43,358 nucleotides of DNA from an uncultured Hyphomicrobiaceae bacterium (GCA_937931785.1 CALHAX010000014.1:1-43358); one strand, 5' to 3'; positions 1-7,921 are shown, numbered from the stretch's first letter. The notes: generated by a model not told the origin, from the letters alone. Translations and numbers: made by a program.

Positions 1-13
1 CAAATTGCACGAT

Positions 14-343
14 CTATAGGCCACCAAGAAAGCATACACATTTTTTATTCCGTGAGGATTCAAAATCAAGTCCACTTGCCAAAGGTACTTGTCGGGATCG
101 CGGTTCTAAATATGATCGATGTGAATTTGATATCTGGTTAGCTTCCTTGCTACAGGCAATCACGCAAGTGAACTCTGTATTATCAAACGGCACAATCCCC
201 ACAGGCTTACCTCGCAGATGCGGTCTAGCCTGTTGTTCAACGGATGCAAAGAAGCCGTCAAAATCCAGATACAGATATTCTATTGTCTGAGGCTTTCGCA
301 ACAGATCGTACTCCCATGAACGAATATGAACTAAGGAGAACAA
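14..343 (-). pseudogene. Y-family DNA polymerase (ImpB/MucB/SamB type), N-terminal fragment
   Basis: The 109-residue frame opens like an error-prone Y-family polymerase: residues 23-68 hold the YLDFDGFFASVEQQ metal-binding and fingers start and then a VIACSKEA stretch typical of the palm. After residue 68 the similarity stops. The remaining 40 residues do not continue the family (normally about 400 residues), and a TAG ends the frame at 14-16. It is therefore a remnant broken by deletion or recombination near position 140. The true start may lie at a later codon than the M used here, because family members begin a few residues before YLDFDG. It lies downstream of, and on the same strand as, the XRE repressor gene at 408-647, an arrangement also seen for SOS-type polymerase genes. 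The base composition is AT-rich, unlike the core genes. The family call is firm; the non-functional state is inferred from the truncation. Confidence 0.7.
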
Positions 344-407
344 AATAGGAATAAATACCTAAGAATGTCAATCGGATTTTAATTTCAGAAATAAAATTTC
401 AATTATA

Positions 408-647
408 TTATTTATGCAGCTGTAAATGCTTAATCGCAGAGTTTGGGTCAAAACCAATTGCGTTAGCAAAATCAAATAAATCAACTATGTCTATGCGTCT
501 TTGCCCCGTTTCTACTGTGGCGACAAATGATTGGTGCCTACCTAAAATTTCTGCAACTGCTGTTTGAGTTAAGCCAGCTTCTTTTCGCTTATTAATTATA
601 AAACTAACAAGTTCTAAATGAAGTGGTGAGCCAATGCTCCGCGACAT
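408..647 (-). CDS. Small XRE-family helix-turn-helix transcriptional regulator
   Basis: This 79-residue protein is essentially a lone Cro/C1-type DNA-binding domain. Residues 16-55 form the helix-turn-helix, with the family signs LTQTAVAEILG (helix 2), QSFVATVETGQRRID (recognition helix and following turn) and a short C-terminal helix. There is no sensor or dimerisation domain, so it probably acts as a small homodimeric repressor. It is transcribed away from the gene at 755, and the 107-bp gap between them holds a perfect 7+7 inverted repeat (696-716) that is a natural operator candidate. The polymerase fragment at 14-343 follows it on the same strand. The AT-rich composition fits foreign DNA. 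Which genes it controls is unknown. Confidence 0.85.
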   Translation of the reverse strand: MSRSIGSPLHLELVSFIINKRKEAGLTQTAVAEILGRHQSFVATVETGQRRIDIVDLFDFANAIGFDPNSAIKHLQLHK

Positions 648-695
648 TTGTATTCCTTATTAACAAAAGAACACTTTCAATAATCGCAAAATTAG

Positions 696-716
696 ATTAT
701 CTAAAAATCAGATAAT
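696..716. promoter_or_regulatory. Candidate operator: perfect 7-bp inverted repeat between divergent genes
   Basis: ATTATCT (696-702) and AGATAAT (710-716) are exact reverse complements separated by 7 nt. They lie 49 bp upstream of the XRE gene start and 39 bp upstream of the plus-strand gene at 755. Small XRE repressors usually bind dyads of this size in their own promoter region. The dyad is seen directly; the binding protein is inferred. Confidence 0.5.
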
Positions 717-754
717 TTGAACAAAGAATTGTTATTGTGAAAAGAGAATAACGA

Positions 755-1342
755 ATGAGTTTGAAAAAAAATAATTGGCTTAATCAACGTTGCGGCTATT
801 CAGTTAAGCTGTATCTAGAAAAGTATTGTCCTTTCTCGGGTGTTTTTGAAGTTATCAAATTGATAATAAGAAAAATTATGCATCTTGTGCTCATAACACT
901 ATTAATGATGGTTTCAAGCCTTCATCAATCAGTTGCTCAAGATAAATGTGAGAATATTAGAACGCGTGCTAGTTGCCTGTTTGCAACTGTAAGCTTAAGC
1001 GTTGGTACTCTTAGAGCCCGTAACAGCTTAATAGCATTAAAACAGAAGAATGATATGAATGTAGCGGTGGATAGTGCAAAACAAGAAAATGAGATACCAG
1101 AAAAAAAGAAGTACTTAGTTAATCTATTTCAAACGAAAGCAGAATGTAGATCAAAAATTTATTTAAAAAATATATGCACTAGAATAATCAAACATGTTCT
1201 TTTTATGATAAATCAAGCTTACGTACTTAATCCAAGTTATGAGATATCTACTTCACACAGTGATGTATTAGAATTTATTGAATCAGACAATAAATTGCTA
1301 GAATTACTGTCAGAATATGAGTTGGTTTATTTGGAGCAATAA
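755..1342 (+). CDS. Hypothetical secreted protein, lysine- and asparagine-rich
   Basis: I do not recognise this protein. The full frame is 195 residues. A better start is probably the ATG at 878 (residue 42), because the sequence from there has a classical signal peptide: a short polar start, the hydrophobic run HLVLITLLMMVSSLH and a likely cleavage site after SVAQ. That gives a precursor of 154 residues. The mature part is rich in Lys, Asn, Ile and Cys (Cys in CENI, SCLF, ECRS and ICTR), which could form disulfides in the periplasm. Codon use and base composition are very AT-rich, unlike the core genes, suggesting horizontal transfer. It reads away from the XRE gene with the palindrome 696-716 between them. 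The exact 8-bp inverted repeat GTTGGTTT (1321-1328) / AAACCAAC (1355-1362) spans its 3' end and may form a hairpin, but no T-run follows. Confidence 0.5.
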   Translation: MSLKKNNWLNQRCGYSVKLYLEKYCPFSGVFEVIKLIIRKIMHLVLITLLMMVSSLHQSVAQDKCENIRTRASCLFATVSLSVGTLRARNSLIALKQKNDMNVAVDSAKQENEIPEKKKYLVNLFQTKAECRSKIYLKNICTRIIKHVLFMINQAYVLNPSYEISTSHSDVLEFIESDNKLLELLSEYELVYLEQ

Positions 1343-2460
1343 TAGCTGATTATCAAACCAACTAGCATGCTAAAACGAAAGATAATTACCGTGCTAGATC
1401 AAACAACTTATCACCCATAAATATTCGGTGCCCAACAGCTACTGACGTTAGACACATTTTTCACATCATTACATACAGCAACGACAGCTATGTGCTGTCA
1501 TCTCAATCGGTCAACGCAACACATTGGTTAAGGTTAAATAGTTCGCTTTAGACGAATGAAAGTACTGGTTTAACTATATATGTTGATATCATGTCGCCAA
1601 CGGCCAAAGGAGTTGAAGGGAAGCTTGTAGAAGGCGGTTCAGTGCAAATGTTAGCACTATGGCGCTGGGTATGAATCGGCTCCCTACGAGCTTTAAAATC
1701 AATCCTGCGACAAGAGACGTCCTAGAGATATTTAGTTGTTATTAGAGGACGATCAATTCAAGCGAAATCAGTTTGAAATTAGGCTTTCCACACCGCCAAT
1801 TGATGCAGGAAACCTTAGTGAGAAGTTGTGAATATGACATCGGAAAATGAGTAGTGATATTTAAAAAACCGCAAAATTTTTATCCCACCTCGTACCACTT
1901 TCAAGAATGGCTGAAATCAGGGCTTTTGTGTTACAACTACTCTAAAAAGTAACATTTTGCGTGGTATAAAGCGTTACGGGGCGTTACACAGCGTTACAAA
2001 AACACCCTCTTTTTCGAAATATCACACACAATTGGTCGCTTGTAACACCAAAAACATCACACAAACTATCCATAATTCGACTATAGATTTAATAGTTTTC
2101 CGCCGCACCTTTGAAACTCAGCAATTTCCGGCAAATGTATGGATTTCTCAATGATACATTGTGAACTGTTGTCATGTAAGGAGTGTTGACAGTTAGGATT
2201 GCTAAGAGTGTATCTGGCATATCAATACGCAGGGTATTGGGAGCAAATAGTGTGAAGTTTTTAGTGGGTGGTGGATGTTTGCAAAGGGGCATGCACTTTT
2301 GCCAGTTTAATGTGCTGGTTTTTCCTAGGCTGCTTTTTTAGATGCTCAGAAAGATTAAGCGCAAACTTTATGCAAAGTCATGATAACTAATGAATTAGTG
2401 CTCAGCTTAAGTTATTTTAAAATATAGGATTTTCCTGTTTAGAAACTTTCGAGGTGCTTA
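1343..2460. other. Gene-poor AT-rich stretch of accessory DNA
   Basis: About 1.1 kb without a convincing gene. The open frames here (for example 1957-2154 plus and 2089-2292 minus) are short, lack ribosome-binding sites and show no family I know. The plus-strand frames between about 1590 and 1900 contain short plausible peptide stretches interrupted by stops, so a decayed gene is possible but not identifiable. The only clear structure is the triple GCGTTAC repeat at 1971-1997. The segment ends at the tRNA-Ser fragment, where the composition changes sharply. Confidence 0.6.
1971..1997 (+). repeat. Three GCGTTAC direct repeats at exact 10-bp spacing
   Basis: GCGTTAC occurs at 1971-1977, 1981-1987 and 1991-1997. 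The repeats start exactly 10 bp apart, close to one helical turn, so a protein would contact the same DNA face each time. The unit is shorter than typical replication iterons. No gene starts directly next to it, and the function is unknown. Confidence 0.6.
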
Positions 2461-2501
2461 CCTTAGCAGGGGAGCGCCTTCGACCACTCGGCCACCTCTC
2501 C
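2461..2501 (-). tRNA. Truncated tRNA-Ser(GCU), 5' half only
   Basis: Read on the minus strand from 2501, the sequence has the tRNA-Ser acceptor start GGAGAGG, then TG, the D-arm with GCCGAGTGGTCGAAGGC, and the anticodon stem and loop CTCCC-CTGCTAA with anticodon GCT (2465-2467). The 3' side of the anticodon stem should read GGGAG but reads GGTAA. No variable arm, T-arm (GGTTCGAATCC type) or acceptor 3' strand follows. The gene is therefore cut at about 2460, just beyond the anticodon loop, and cannot give a working tRNA. The anticodon loop is a common crossover site for tyrosine-recombinase integration. The AT-rich DNA begins exactly at the break. An exact inverted repeat, TTAGAAAC (2439-2446) / GTTTCTAA (2508-2515), flanks the fragment and may be chance. 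Confidence 0.75.
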
Positions 2502-2719
2502 ACCGGCGTTTCTAAGGGTTTTGACTGTAAAAACAAGCAAGAACGTGCGGGGAACACACAAGCATTATGCAACGTGACCGATACAAGGTTGCCCATTCCC
2601 GTTCCAACTGCTTTGCTGGCGAAAATGCTCTCCCCCCGTTCACTTGCGACCAAGGCATCACGAACGCGCCACAGGGCAGCGGGACGCTGTCTCCAGTACC
2701 ATGCCCGGAGCCGACCTTC

Positions 2720-3166
2720 ATGATGACTTACTGCGGTGGATGCCAGTGTGGCGCAGTGCGCTTTTCAATCACGGTTCCGGAACTCATTGTCTACGCCTGC
2801 CATTGTCAGGACTGCCAGAAACACACGACATCAGCGTGTGCACTCTCTATTCCGGTAGCTATCTCTGCACTGGAAATCGAGGGACCGTTGAGCATCTTTT
2901 CGCGTGAAACCGACAGCGGCACGACCACAGATTGCCATTTTTGTTCAACCTGCGGCACACGGATTTACCACCAATCGGCGCGTTCCAGGGACATGGTTAC
3001 TTTGAAAGGGGGAACGCTGGACGACACGCGCATGCTTGTCCCGGTCGCACACCTCTGGGTTTCGCGCAAACAATCCTGGATGCAATTGCCTGACGACGTG
3101 CCACAGTTCGAAACACAGCCGGATGACCTGAAAGCATGGCGTGCGGGCTTGATATCGGCGTCTTGA
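2720..3166 (+). CDS. GFA/CENP-V (Mss4-like) zinc-binding protein
   Basis: The 148-residue protein has the full cysteine pattern of the GFA family (glutathione-dependent formaldehyde-activating enzyme/CENP-V fold): Cys8 and Cys10 in GGCQCG, Cys27, Cys29 and Cys32 in CHCQDC, and Cys75 and Cys78 in CSTCG. These bind one or two zinc ions. Family members are annotated as S-(hydroxymethyl)glutathione synthases, but most have no proven substrate, so I give only the family. The ATG at 2720 (or the adjacent 2723) is chosen because the homology starts there and GGAG lies at 2707-2710. The frame is open back to 2567, but that part has no family similarity. It is the first core-type gene right of the truncated tRNA and lies about 115 bp before the ATPase gene on the same strand. 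Confidence 0.85.
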   Translation: MMTYCGGCQCGAVRFSITVPELIVYACHCQDCQKHTTSACALSIPVAISALEIEGPLSIFSRETDSGTTTDCHFCSTCGTRIYHQSARSRDMVTLKGGTLDDTRMLVPVAHLWVSRKQSWMQLPDDVPQFETQPDDLKAWRAGLISAS

Positions 3167-3280
3167 GCCTGAAAAAGCCGTCGTCCCTGGTTGACCGTGA
3201 TCCGACACCGGCGTTTATGGCGGGGATGTCTTCCGCCTTGGCGAGAAGGCGACAGCATCGCAACAATCGGACGCCCCGCC

Positions 3281-4147
3281 ATGAAGTTCAAAACCGGCAA
3301 GGATTTTCTGGATTGGCCCAGCAAGGCGGTGACCGTGTTTGGTATGTCCGGGCTCGGAAAAACATGGCTGGCCAATGAATTGCGGGAGCACGGTTGGTTC
3401 CACTACTCCGCCGACTACCGCATCGGCACGCGGTACATGGGGGAACACATCGTCGACAACTTCAAGCAGGAGGCGATGAAGCTGCCACTGCTCCGCGACC
3501 TCTTGTTGTCAGATTCCATCTACATTTCCTCCAACATGCGGTTCTCGGATCTGTCACCGCTCTCGACCTACCTCGGCAAACCGGGAGACCCGACCAAAGG
3601 CGGGATTTCGTTCGCGGAATACAAACGGCGGCAGGCGCAACATCGCGATGCAGAAATGAACGCCATGCGCGATGTTCCGATGTTCATCGAAAAGGCACGC
3701 ACGATTTATGGGTATGACCATTTCATTTGCGATGCAGGTGGCAGCCTTTGTGAAGTCGTCGATCCGGATAACCCGAATGATCCGGTTCTCAAGGATCTGA
3801 CTGATACAACCGTTCTGGTTCATCTGCGCGGCACTGAAGACGATGCCCGTATGCTTGTTGACCGGTTTTCGAAAGCGCCAAAGCCGATGTACTACAATCC
3901 GGATTTCCTTGATGCGAAGTGGACGGAGTATAAGGCGATGAAAGGGGGGATTGCAGACGATGCTGTTAATCCGGACGACTTTGCCGTTTGGGGTTTCGAG
4001 GAACTTCTGCGTTACCGTCTGCCGATCTATGCCAAAATTGCCGATGGGTTCGGCTATACGATCAACGCTGCCGATCTCGCCGCGGCGAAGACGGACAAAG
4101 ACTTCCTGGCCCTCGTTGCCAGTGCGGTTGATAACGCTGCCGCCTGA
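3281..4147 (+). CDS. P-loop ATPase of unknown function next to metA
   Basis: The 288-residue protein has a clear Walker A motif GMSGLGKT at residues 21-28. The following [19 protein letters not shown] resembles the substrate-facing loop of small-molecule kinases. A hydrophobic strand ending in [13 protein letters not shown] may serve as Walker B. There is no membrane segment, so it should be cytosolic. I recognise it only as an uncharacterised ATPase found near metA in alphaproteobacteria and know no biochemical role. The start at 3281 (MKFKTGKDF) is chosen because the longer frame from 3191 adds 30 residues of low-complexity sequence without family character. metA follows 38 bp downstream on the same strand, so co-transcription is likely and suggests a link to methionine metabolism, which is only inference. 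Confidence 0.8.
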   Translation: MKFKTGKDFLDWPSKAVTVFGMSGLGKTWLANELREHGWFHYSADYRIGTRYMGEHIVDNFKQEAMKLPLLRDLLLSDSIYISSNMRFSDLSPLSTYLGKPGDPTKGGISFAEYKRRQAQHRDAEMNAMRDVPMFIEKARTIYGYDHFICDAGGSLCEVVDPDNPNDPVLKDLTDTTVLVHLRGTEDDARMLVDRFSKAPKPMYYNPDFLDAKWTEYKAMKGGIADDAVNPDDFAVWGFEELLRYRLPIYAKIADGFGYTINAADLAAAKTDKDFLALVASAVDNAAA

Positions 4148-4185
4148 TCCCACTTATTGACGACACGCCGATTTGCGAGTTTTCC

Positions 4186-5148
4186 ATGCCCATTCGTATT
4201 GCCAACGACCTGCCCGCACGTCCTGTCCTCGAGACGGAGGGCGTGAATGTAATGTCGGAACTGACGGCAGCGCGCCAGGACATCCGCCCGCTCCGCATCG
4301 CCCTGCTCAACCTCATGCCGACAAAAATCAACACGGAAACCCAGTTTGCGCGACTGATCGGCTCGACTCCGCTTCAGGTCGACCTGTCGCTGGTGCGCAT
4401 GAGCGAGCATGTCTCAAAGAACACGTCGGTCGAACACATGCGGGCGTTCTATCGACCGTGGGACGAGATCAGACACGAGAAATTCGATGGCCTGATCGTA
4501 ACCGGCGCACCGATCGAACTGCTGAACTTCGAGGACGTCGACTATTGGGATGAGTTGTGCCAGATTTTTGACTGGTGCAAGACGAACGTCCATTCGACGT
4601 TGGCTGTGTGCTGGGGGGCCCAGGCGGCATTGCATCATTTCTACGGTGTACCGAAACACGAGTTGACCGAAAAACGTTTCGGGGTGTTCAATCACCAGAA
4701 CCGCCTCCCCGGTTCTCCCATGATGCGTGGCTTTTCCGACCGGTTTTCCATCCCCGTCTCGCGTTGGACGGAAGTGCGCGAAGCCGACTTACCAAAAAAC
4801 TCTGGCCTTGAGGTCCTGATGAGTTCACCGCATGCGGGCCTTTGTCTGGTGAACGATCCAGCGCATCGCGCACTCTACATGTTCAACCATATCGAGTACG
4901 ACACGGATACGCTTGGTGCAGAATACCGGCGTGATATCGAAGCCGGTCGCGAAGCGCGTATGCCACTGGATTATTTTCCCGATGACGATCCAGAGCGCCA
5001 ACCCAGCAATCGCTGGCGTAGCCACGCACATTTGTTTTTCGCGAACTGGATCAATGAAACGTATCAGGGCACGCCCTACGAACTGAACGATATCGGAACC
5101 GGGGCGCAGGGCATGGGCGCGCATGCAGAGCTGCCGGCGGAGGCATAA
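4186..5148 (+). CDS. metA: Homoserine O-acyltransferase, MetA family (predicted O-acetyltransferase)
   Basis: MetA acylates L-homoserine at the start of methionine synthesis in the cytosol. The 320-residue length is close to E. coli MetA (309), and the catalytic triad falls at the same numbers: nucleophile Cys142 in AVCWGAQ, and His235 and Glu237 in FNHIEYD. Residue 111 sets the acyl donor in this family: Gly gives succinyl-CoA use and Glu gives acetyl-CoA use. Here TGAPIELL puts Glu at 111, so I predict a homoserine O-acetyltransferase despite the usual succinyl name. The start ATG at 4186 aligns with the family N-terminus MPIRI. The 38-bp gap upstream is too short for a SAM riboswitch, so if one exists it would be before the ATPase gene. 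ycjX follows 9 bp downstream with its GGCGGAGG ribosome-binding site inside the metA end. Confidence 0.95.
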   Translation: MPIRIANDLPARPVLETEGVNVMSELTAARQDIRPLRIALLNLMPTKINTETQFARLIGSTPLQVDLSLVRMSEHVSKNTSVEHMRAFYRPWDEIRHEKFDGLIVTGAPIELLNFEDVDYWDELCQIFDWCKTNVHSTLAVCWGAQAALHHFYGVPKHELTEKRFGVFNHQNRLPGSPMMRGFSDRFSIPVSRWTEVREADLPKNSGLEVLMSSPHAGLCLVNDPAHRALYMFNHIEYDTDTLGAEYRRDIEAGREARMPLDYFPDDDPERQPSNRWRSHAHLFFANWINETYQGTPYELNDIGTGAQGMGAHAELPAEA

Positions 5149-5157
5149 GCGCACGAC

Positions 5158-6627
5158 ATGGTGCTTGATACGGTCACGGACTATGCACGCAGCGCAGCCG
5201 ACAGCGTTTCGGATTTCACTCGCGACCTGCTGACGCCAACAGTTCGCCTTGGTGTTACCGGCCTCTCTCGCGCAGGCAAGACGGTATTCATTACGGCGCT
5301 TGTGGATAATCTCCTGAACGGGGGACGACTGCCATTCTTCGAACCGTCGCGGCAAGGCCGTATCCTGTCCGTGTATCTCGAACCGCAACCGGACGATGCG
5401 GTGCCACGATTCGACTACGAAGCCCATCGCGCACTCTTGCGTGGTACACCGCCTGACGTACCGCCGGATTGGCCTGAAGGTACGACGCAAATCAGCCAGT
5501 TACGCCTGACCTTCGAGTACGAGGCGGAAGGGTTTTGGTCTTCTGCCGTCGAAGCGCTTACAGGGCGTCATGTCTTGCACCTCGACATTGTCGACTACCC
5601 CGGAGAATGGCTGCTGGATCTGCCGTTGCTTGGCATGAGCTATGACGCGTGGTCCCGCGACGCGATGCGACTTGCGCGTGACCCGCTGCGTGCGACGCAA
5701 GCGAAGCAGTGGCTTGCGTTCATTGATGATCTCGATCCAGGTGCAGCACAGGACGAAAGAATAGCCAAGGAGGGCGCTGCAGAGTTCCGTGCCTATCTCG
5801 CCGCATGCCGCAGTGAAAACCATGTCCTCTCAACCATTCCGCCTGGGCGGTTTTTGCTCCCCGGCGACCTTGCAGGCTCTCCTGCTCTCACATTCATGCC
5901 GCTTGATCTGGAAGAGAAAGTCCATCCCGAACCTGGCACTTTGCACGCGATGATGGCGCGACGGTATGAAGCGTACAAGACGAAGGTCGTGAAGCCGTTC
6001 TACACTGATCACTTTGCAAAACTCGATCGCCAGATTGTGCTCGTCGACGCATTGGCTGCCCTGAACGCCGGCCCTGCTGCCGTCAACGATCTGGAACGTG
6101 CGCTTGCAGGTGTCCTCGCTTCTTTCAAGACCGGATCCAATTCATGGCTCTCCTCCATCCTCGGCACACGTATTGATCGATTGATGTTCGCAGCAACGAA
6201 AGCGGACCACTTACACGAGGACAGTCATGACCGATTGAAATCCATCCTCGAGGTTTTGACAGAAAAGGCTCGTGGCGAGGCCGACTTCGCCGGCGCGAAA
6301 ACAGCAATCGAGGCCATTGCCTCTGTTCGTGCAACACGCCAGGCGACGGCGAAGCAGGGAAGTGAAACCCTGCCCTGCATCATCGGAACCCCCATGCCAG
6401 ACGAGGTGATTGGCGGAACTGTATTTCATGGCAACCGGGAAGCTGCAATCTTTCCAGGCGATCTGCCGGATGACCCTGCGGTGGCGCTCGCACGTGCGGA
6501 GAGCTCTACTCATGAAACAGCGTTTGTCCGGTTCCGCCCTCCTGCCACATCAAATGAGAGAGTGCCGTTGCCGCATGTGCGGCTGGATCGCGTCCTGCAA
6601 TTTCTACTGGGGGATCGGCTCGGATGA
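5158..6627 (+). CDS. ycjX: YcjX-like P-loop NTPase (DUF463)
   Basis: The 489-residue protein belongs to the YcjX family, which has a Ras-like nucleotide-binding fold. The P-loop GLSRAGKT is at residues 35-42, within the family signature LGVTGLSRAGKTVFITALV. A later hydrophobic strand HVLHLDIVDYPGEWLLDL matches the switch 2 region (DYPGEW), and FAATKADHL is a degenerate NKxD base-recognition motif. The cellular role is not settled; in enterobacteria ycjX and ycjF belong to the PspF/phage-shock-linked regulon. The start ATG at 5158 has GGCGGAGG 15 bp upstream. The gene overlaps the following ycjF-like gene by 4 nt (ATGA), so the two are translationally coupled. No psp genes are visible in the window. 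Confidence 0.92.
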   Translation: MVLDTVTDYARSAADSVSDFTRDLLTPTVRLGVTGLSRAGKTVFITALVDNLLNGGRLPFFEPSRQGRILSVYLEPQPDDAVPRFDYEAHRALLRGTPPDVPPDWPEGTTQISQLRLTFEYEAEGFWSSAVEALTGRHVLHLDIVDYPGEWLLDLPLLGMSYDAWSRDAMRLARDPLRATQAKQWLAFIDDLDPGAAQDERIAKEGAAEFRAYLAACRSENHVLSTIPPGRFLLPGDLAGSPALTFMPLDLEEKVHPEPGTLHAMMARRYEAYKTKVVKPFYTDHFAKLDRQIVLVDALAALNAGPAAVNDLERALAGVLASFKTGSNSWLSSILGTRIDRLMFAATKADHLHEDSHDRLKSILEVLTEKARGEADFAGAKTAIEAIASVRATRQATAKQGSETLPCIIGTPMPDEVIGGTVFHGNREAAIFPGDLPDDPAVALARAESSTHETAFVRFRPPATSNERVPLPHVRLDRVLQFLLGDRLG

Positions 6628-7670
6628 CGACGAAAGATACAGACGGCAAACGCAAGCCACGCGCATTTGATCCTGCCGACGCCGTTGCAGATGACAGCGA
6701 TGCCATGGCAACGGATCACGCAACGACAGAGGACGAAGACGCATCGCCTCAAGCAGGAGCCGATGGCCCCGCAACATTCGAGACGCCGACGCTGTCGGAC
6801 CTCAAACGCGGTTTCCGATGGGGCGCCTTGTTCTTTGCAGCAGCATCCCTTCTGACCGGCCTCGCGATCAGCCTGTGGTTCGCACGACTTGTGTCTGTCG
6901 CGCTCGAACGGGACGATTGGGTGGGATGGGTATCCGTTGGACTTCTCGGAGCCATGGCGTTGGCCGTTGGCGTGATTGCTTTGCGGGAAATCTTTGGTCT
7001 CCTGCGCTTGCGGGCCATGACGACGCGTCGTCAGCAAGCCGACGAAGCGCTACGCCAGGATGACGCCAGAATGGCCCGACGCGTAGTCGGCGAAGTGCGT
7101 CGCAACTTTCGTGGACGCCACGACATGAAGTGGTCGCTTGCACGTCACAAGGATTTTTACTCCAGTGCACATGATGCGCGTGAGGCTTTGACACTGGCGG
7201 ACCGGGAACTCGTCGCGCCGCTTGATCTCGAAGCGCGCAAGGTCATTGCGCAGTCGGCAAAACGGGTATCGGTGGTGACGGCCCTCAGCCCGGCAACACT
7301 CATAGATGTGTTGTTCGTGCTGGCCGAAAACCTGCGCATGTTGCGACGGTTGGCAACGCTTTACGGGGGGCGCCCAGGTCTGAGCGGAGCCTTTTCCTTC
7401 GGCAAGCGTGTGGTGGGGCATTTGATTGCAACCGGCGGCATTGCGCTGACGGATGATCTGCTGGGTCAGTTCATCGGACAGGATCTTATTCGACGCCTGT
7501 CGCGCCGGATGGGGGAAGGCTTATTCAATGGTGCGCTGACAGCACGAATTGGTGTTGCTGCCGTGGACATGGTGCGTCCGTTACCGCATATCGAGACAAC
7601 GCCGCCAAAGTTCCGCGAGATCGTGAAGGAGATTGCATTTCGGCGGAGCAAAGAGGCGAACGAGAGTTAG
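6624..7670 (+). CDS. ycjF: YcjF-like membrane protein (TIGR01620/DUF697)
   Basis: The 348-residue protein starts with an acidic, disordered stretch (residues 1-60), followed by two membrane helices at about 66-92 and 100-122 separated by the short loop ERDDW. The cytoplasmic C-terminal half carries the DUF697 region, recognisable around LSPATLIDVLFVLAENLRM and the glycine-rich IATGGIALTDDLLG stretch. YcjF homologues sit in the inner membrane as partners of the YcjX NTPase. The ATG at 6624 overlaps the ycjX TGA in ATGA, and no better start is in frame. It is the last gene of the rightward metA-ycjX-ycjF run, with 251 bp of non-coding DNA following before the convergent hydrolase gene. Confidence 0.88.
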   Translation: MTTKDTDGKRKPRAFDPADAVADDSDAMATDHATTEDEDASPQAGADGPATFETPTLSDLKRGFRWGALFFAAASLLTGLAISLWFARLVSVALERDDWVGWVSVGLLGAMALAVGVIALREIFGLLRLRAMTTRRQQADEALRQDDARMARRVVGEVRRNFRGRHDMKWSLARHKDFYSSAHDAREALTLADRELVAPLDLEARKVIAQSAKRVSVVTALSPATLIDVLFVLAENLRMLRRLATLYGGRPGLSGAFSFGKRVVGHLIATGGIALTDDLLGQFIGQDLIRRLSRRMGEGLFNGALTARIGVAAVDMVRPLPHIETTPPKFREIVKEIAFRRSKEANES

Positions 7671-7921
7671 GGTGTGTCCAACTTACAGCGCGTCATGTTT
7701 CCATTTGAATCAGACGCGTTACAGGAACACGTCAGGTTTATGCCGTGATCGATAACCTGCTCCACGTTTGCCTTCTTCGTCGCTTCGGCAATCGACAGCA
7801 AGAGTATGTTCCTCATTCGCAGCAGCACGGCGATTTTCCCTGTCGTGCCCAGGAGCTCAAAGCAAGCTCTATCCGATCGTCCTGAACAATCACCAAAACA
7901 CGCCTCACCGGGCAGCGCGGG
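7671..7921. other. Convergent intergenic region with an imperfect palindromic element
   Basis: No gene is visible between ycjF and the convergent hydrolase gene. CGCGTC (7689-7694) and GACGCG (7713-7718) can pair around an 18-nt loop. The surrounding AGCGCGTCATGTTTCCA...GACGCGTTAC resembles intergenic palindromic mosaic repeats of the RIME type known from rhizobia, though the match is from memory and weak. A role as bidirectional terminator or scattered repeat is possible. No strong T-run follows. Confidence 0.3.

Noticed and set aside
1600-1900. Decayed phage-type gene
   Set aside because: Short translated stretches look plausible but are broken by stops in every frame, and no family could be named.
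1971-1997. CRISPR array or replication iterons
   Set aside because: The unit is only 7 bp with 3-bp spacing, too short for CRISPR repeats and spacers and shorter than usual iterons; kept only as a repeat.
1957-2292. Short open frames on both strands in the AT-rich region
   Set aside because: They overlap one another, lack start signals and have no recognisable family.
4148-4185. SAM riboswitch before metA
   Set aside because: The gap is only 38 bp and no pseudoknot-like pattern is seen; SAM-II needs more space.
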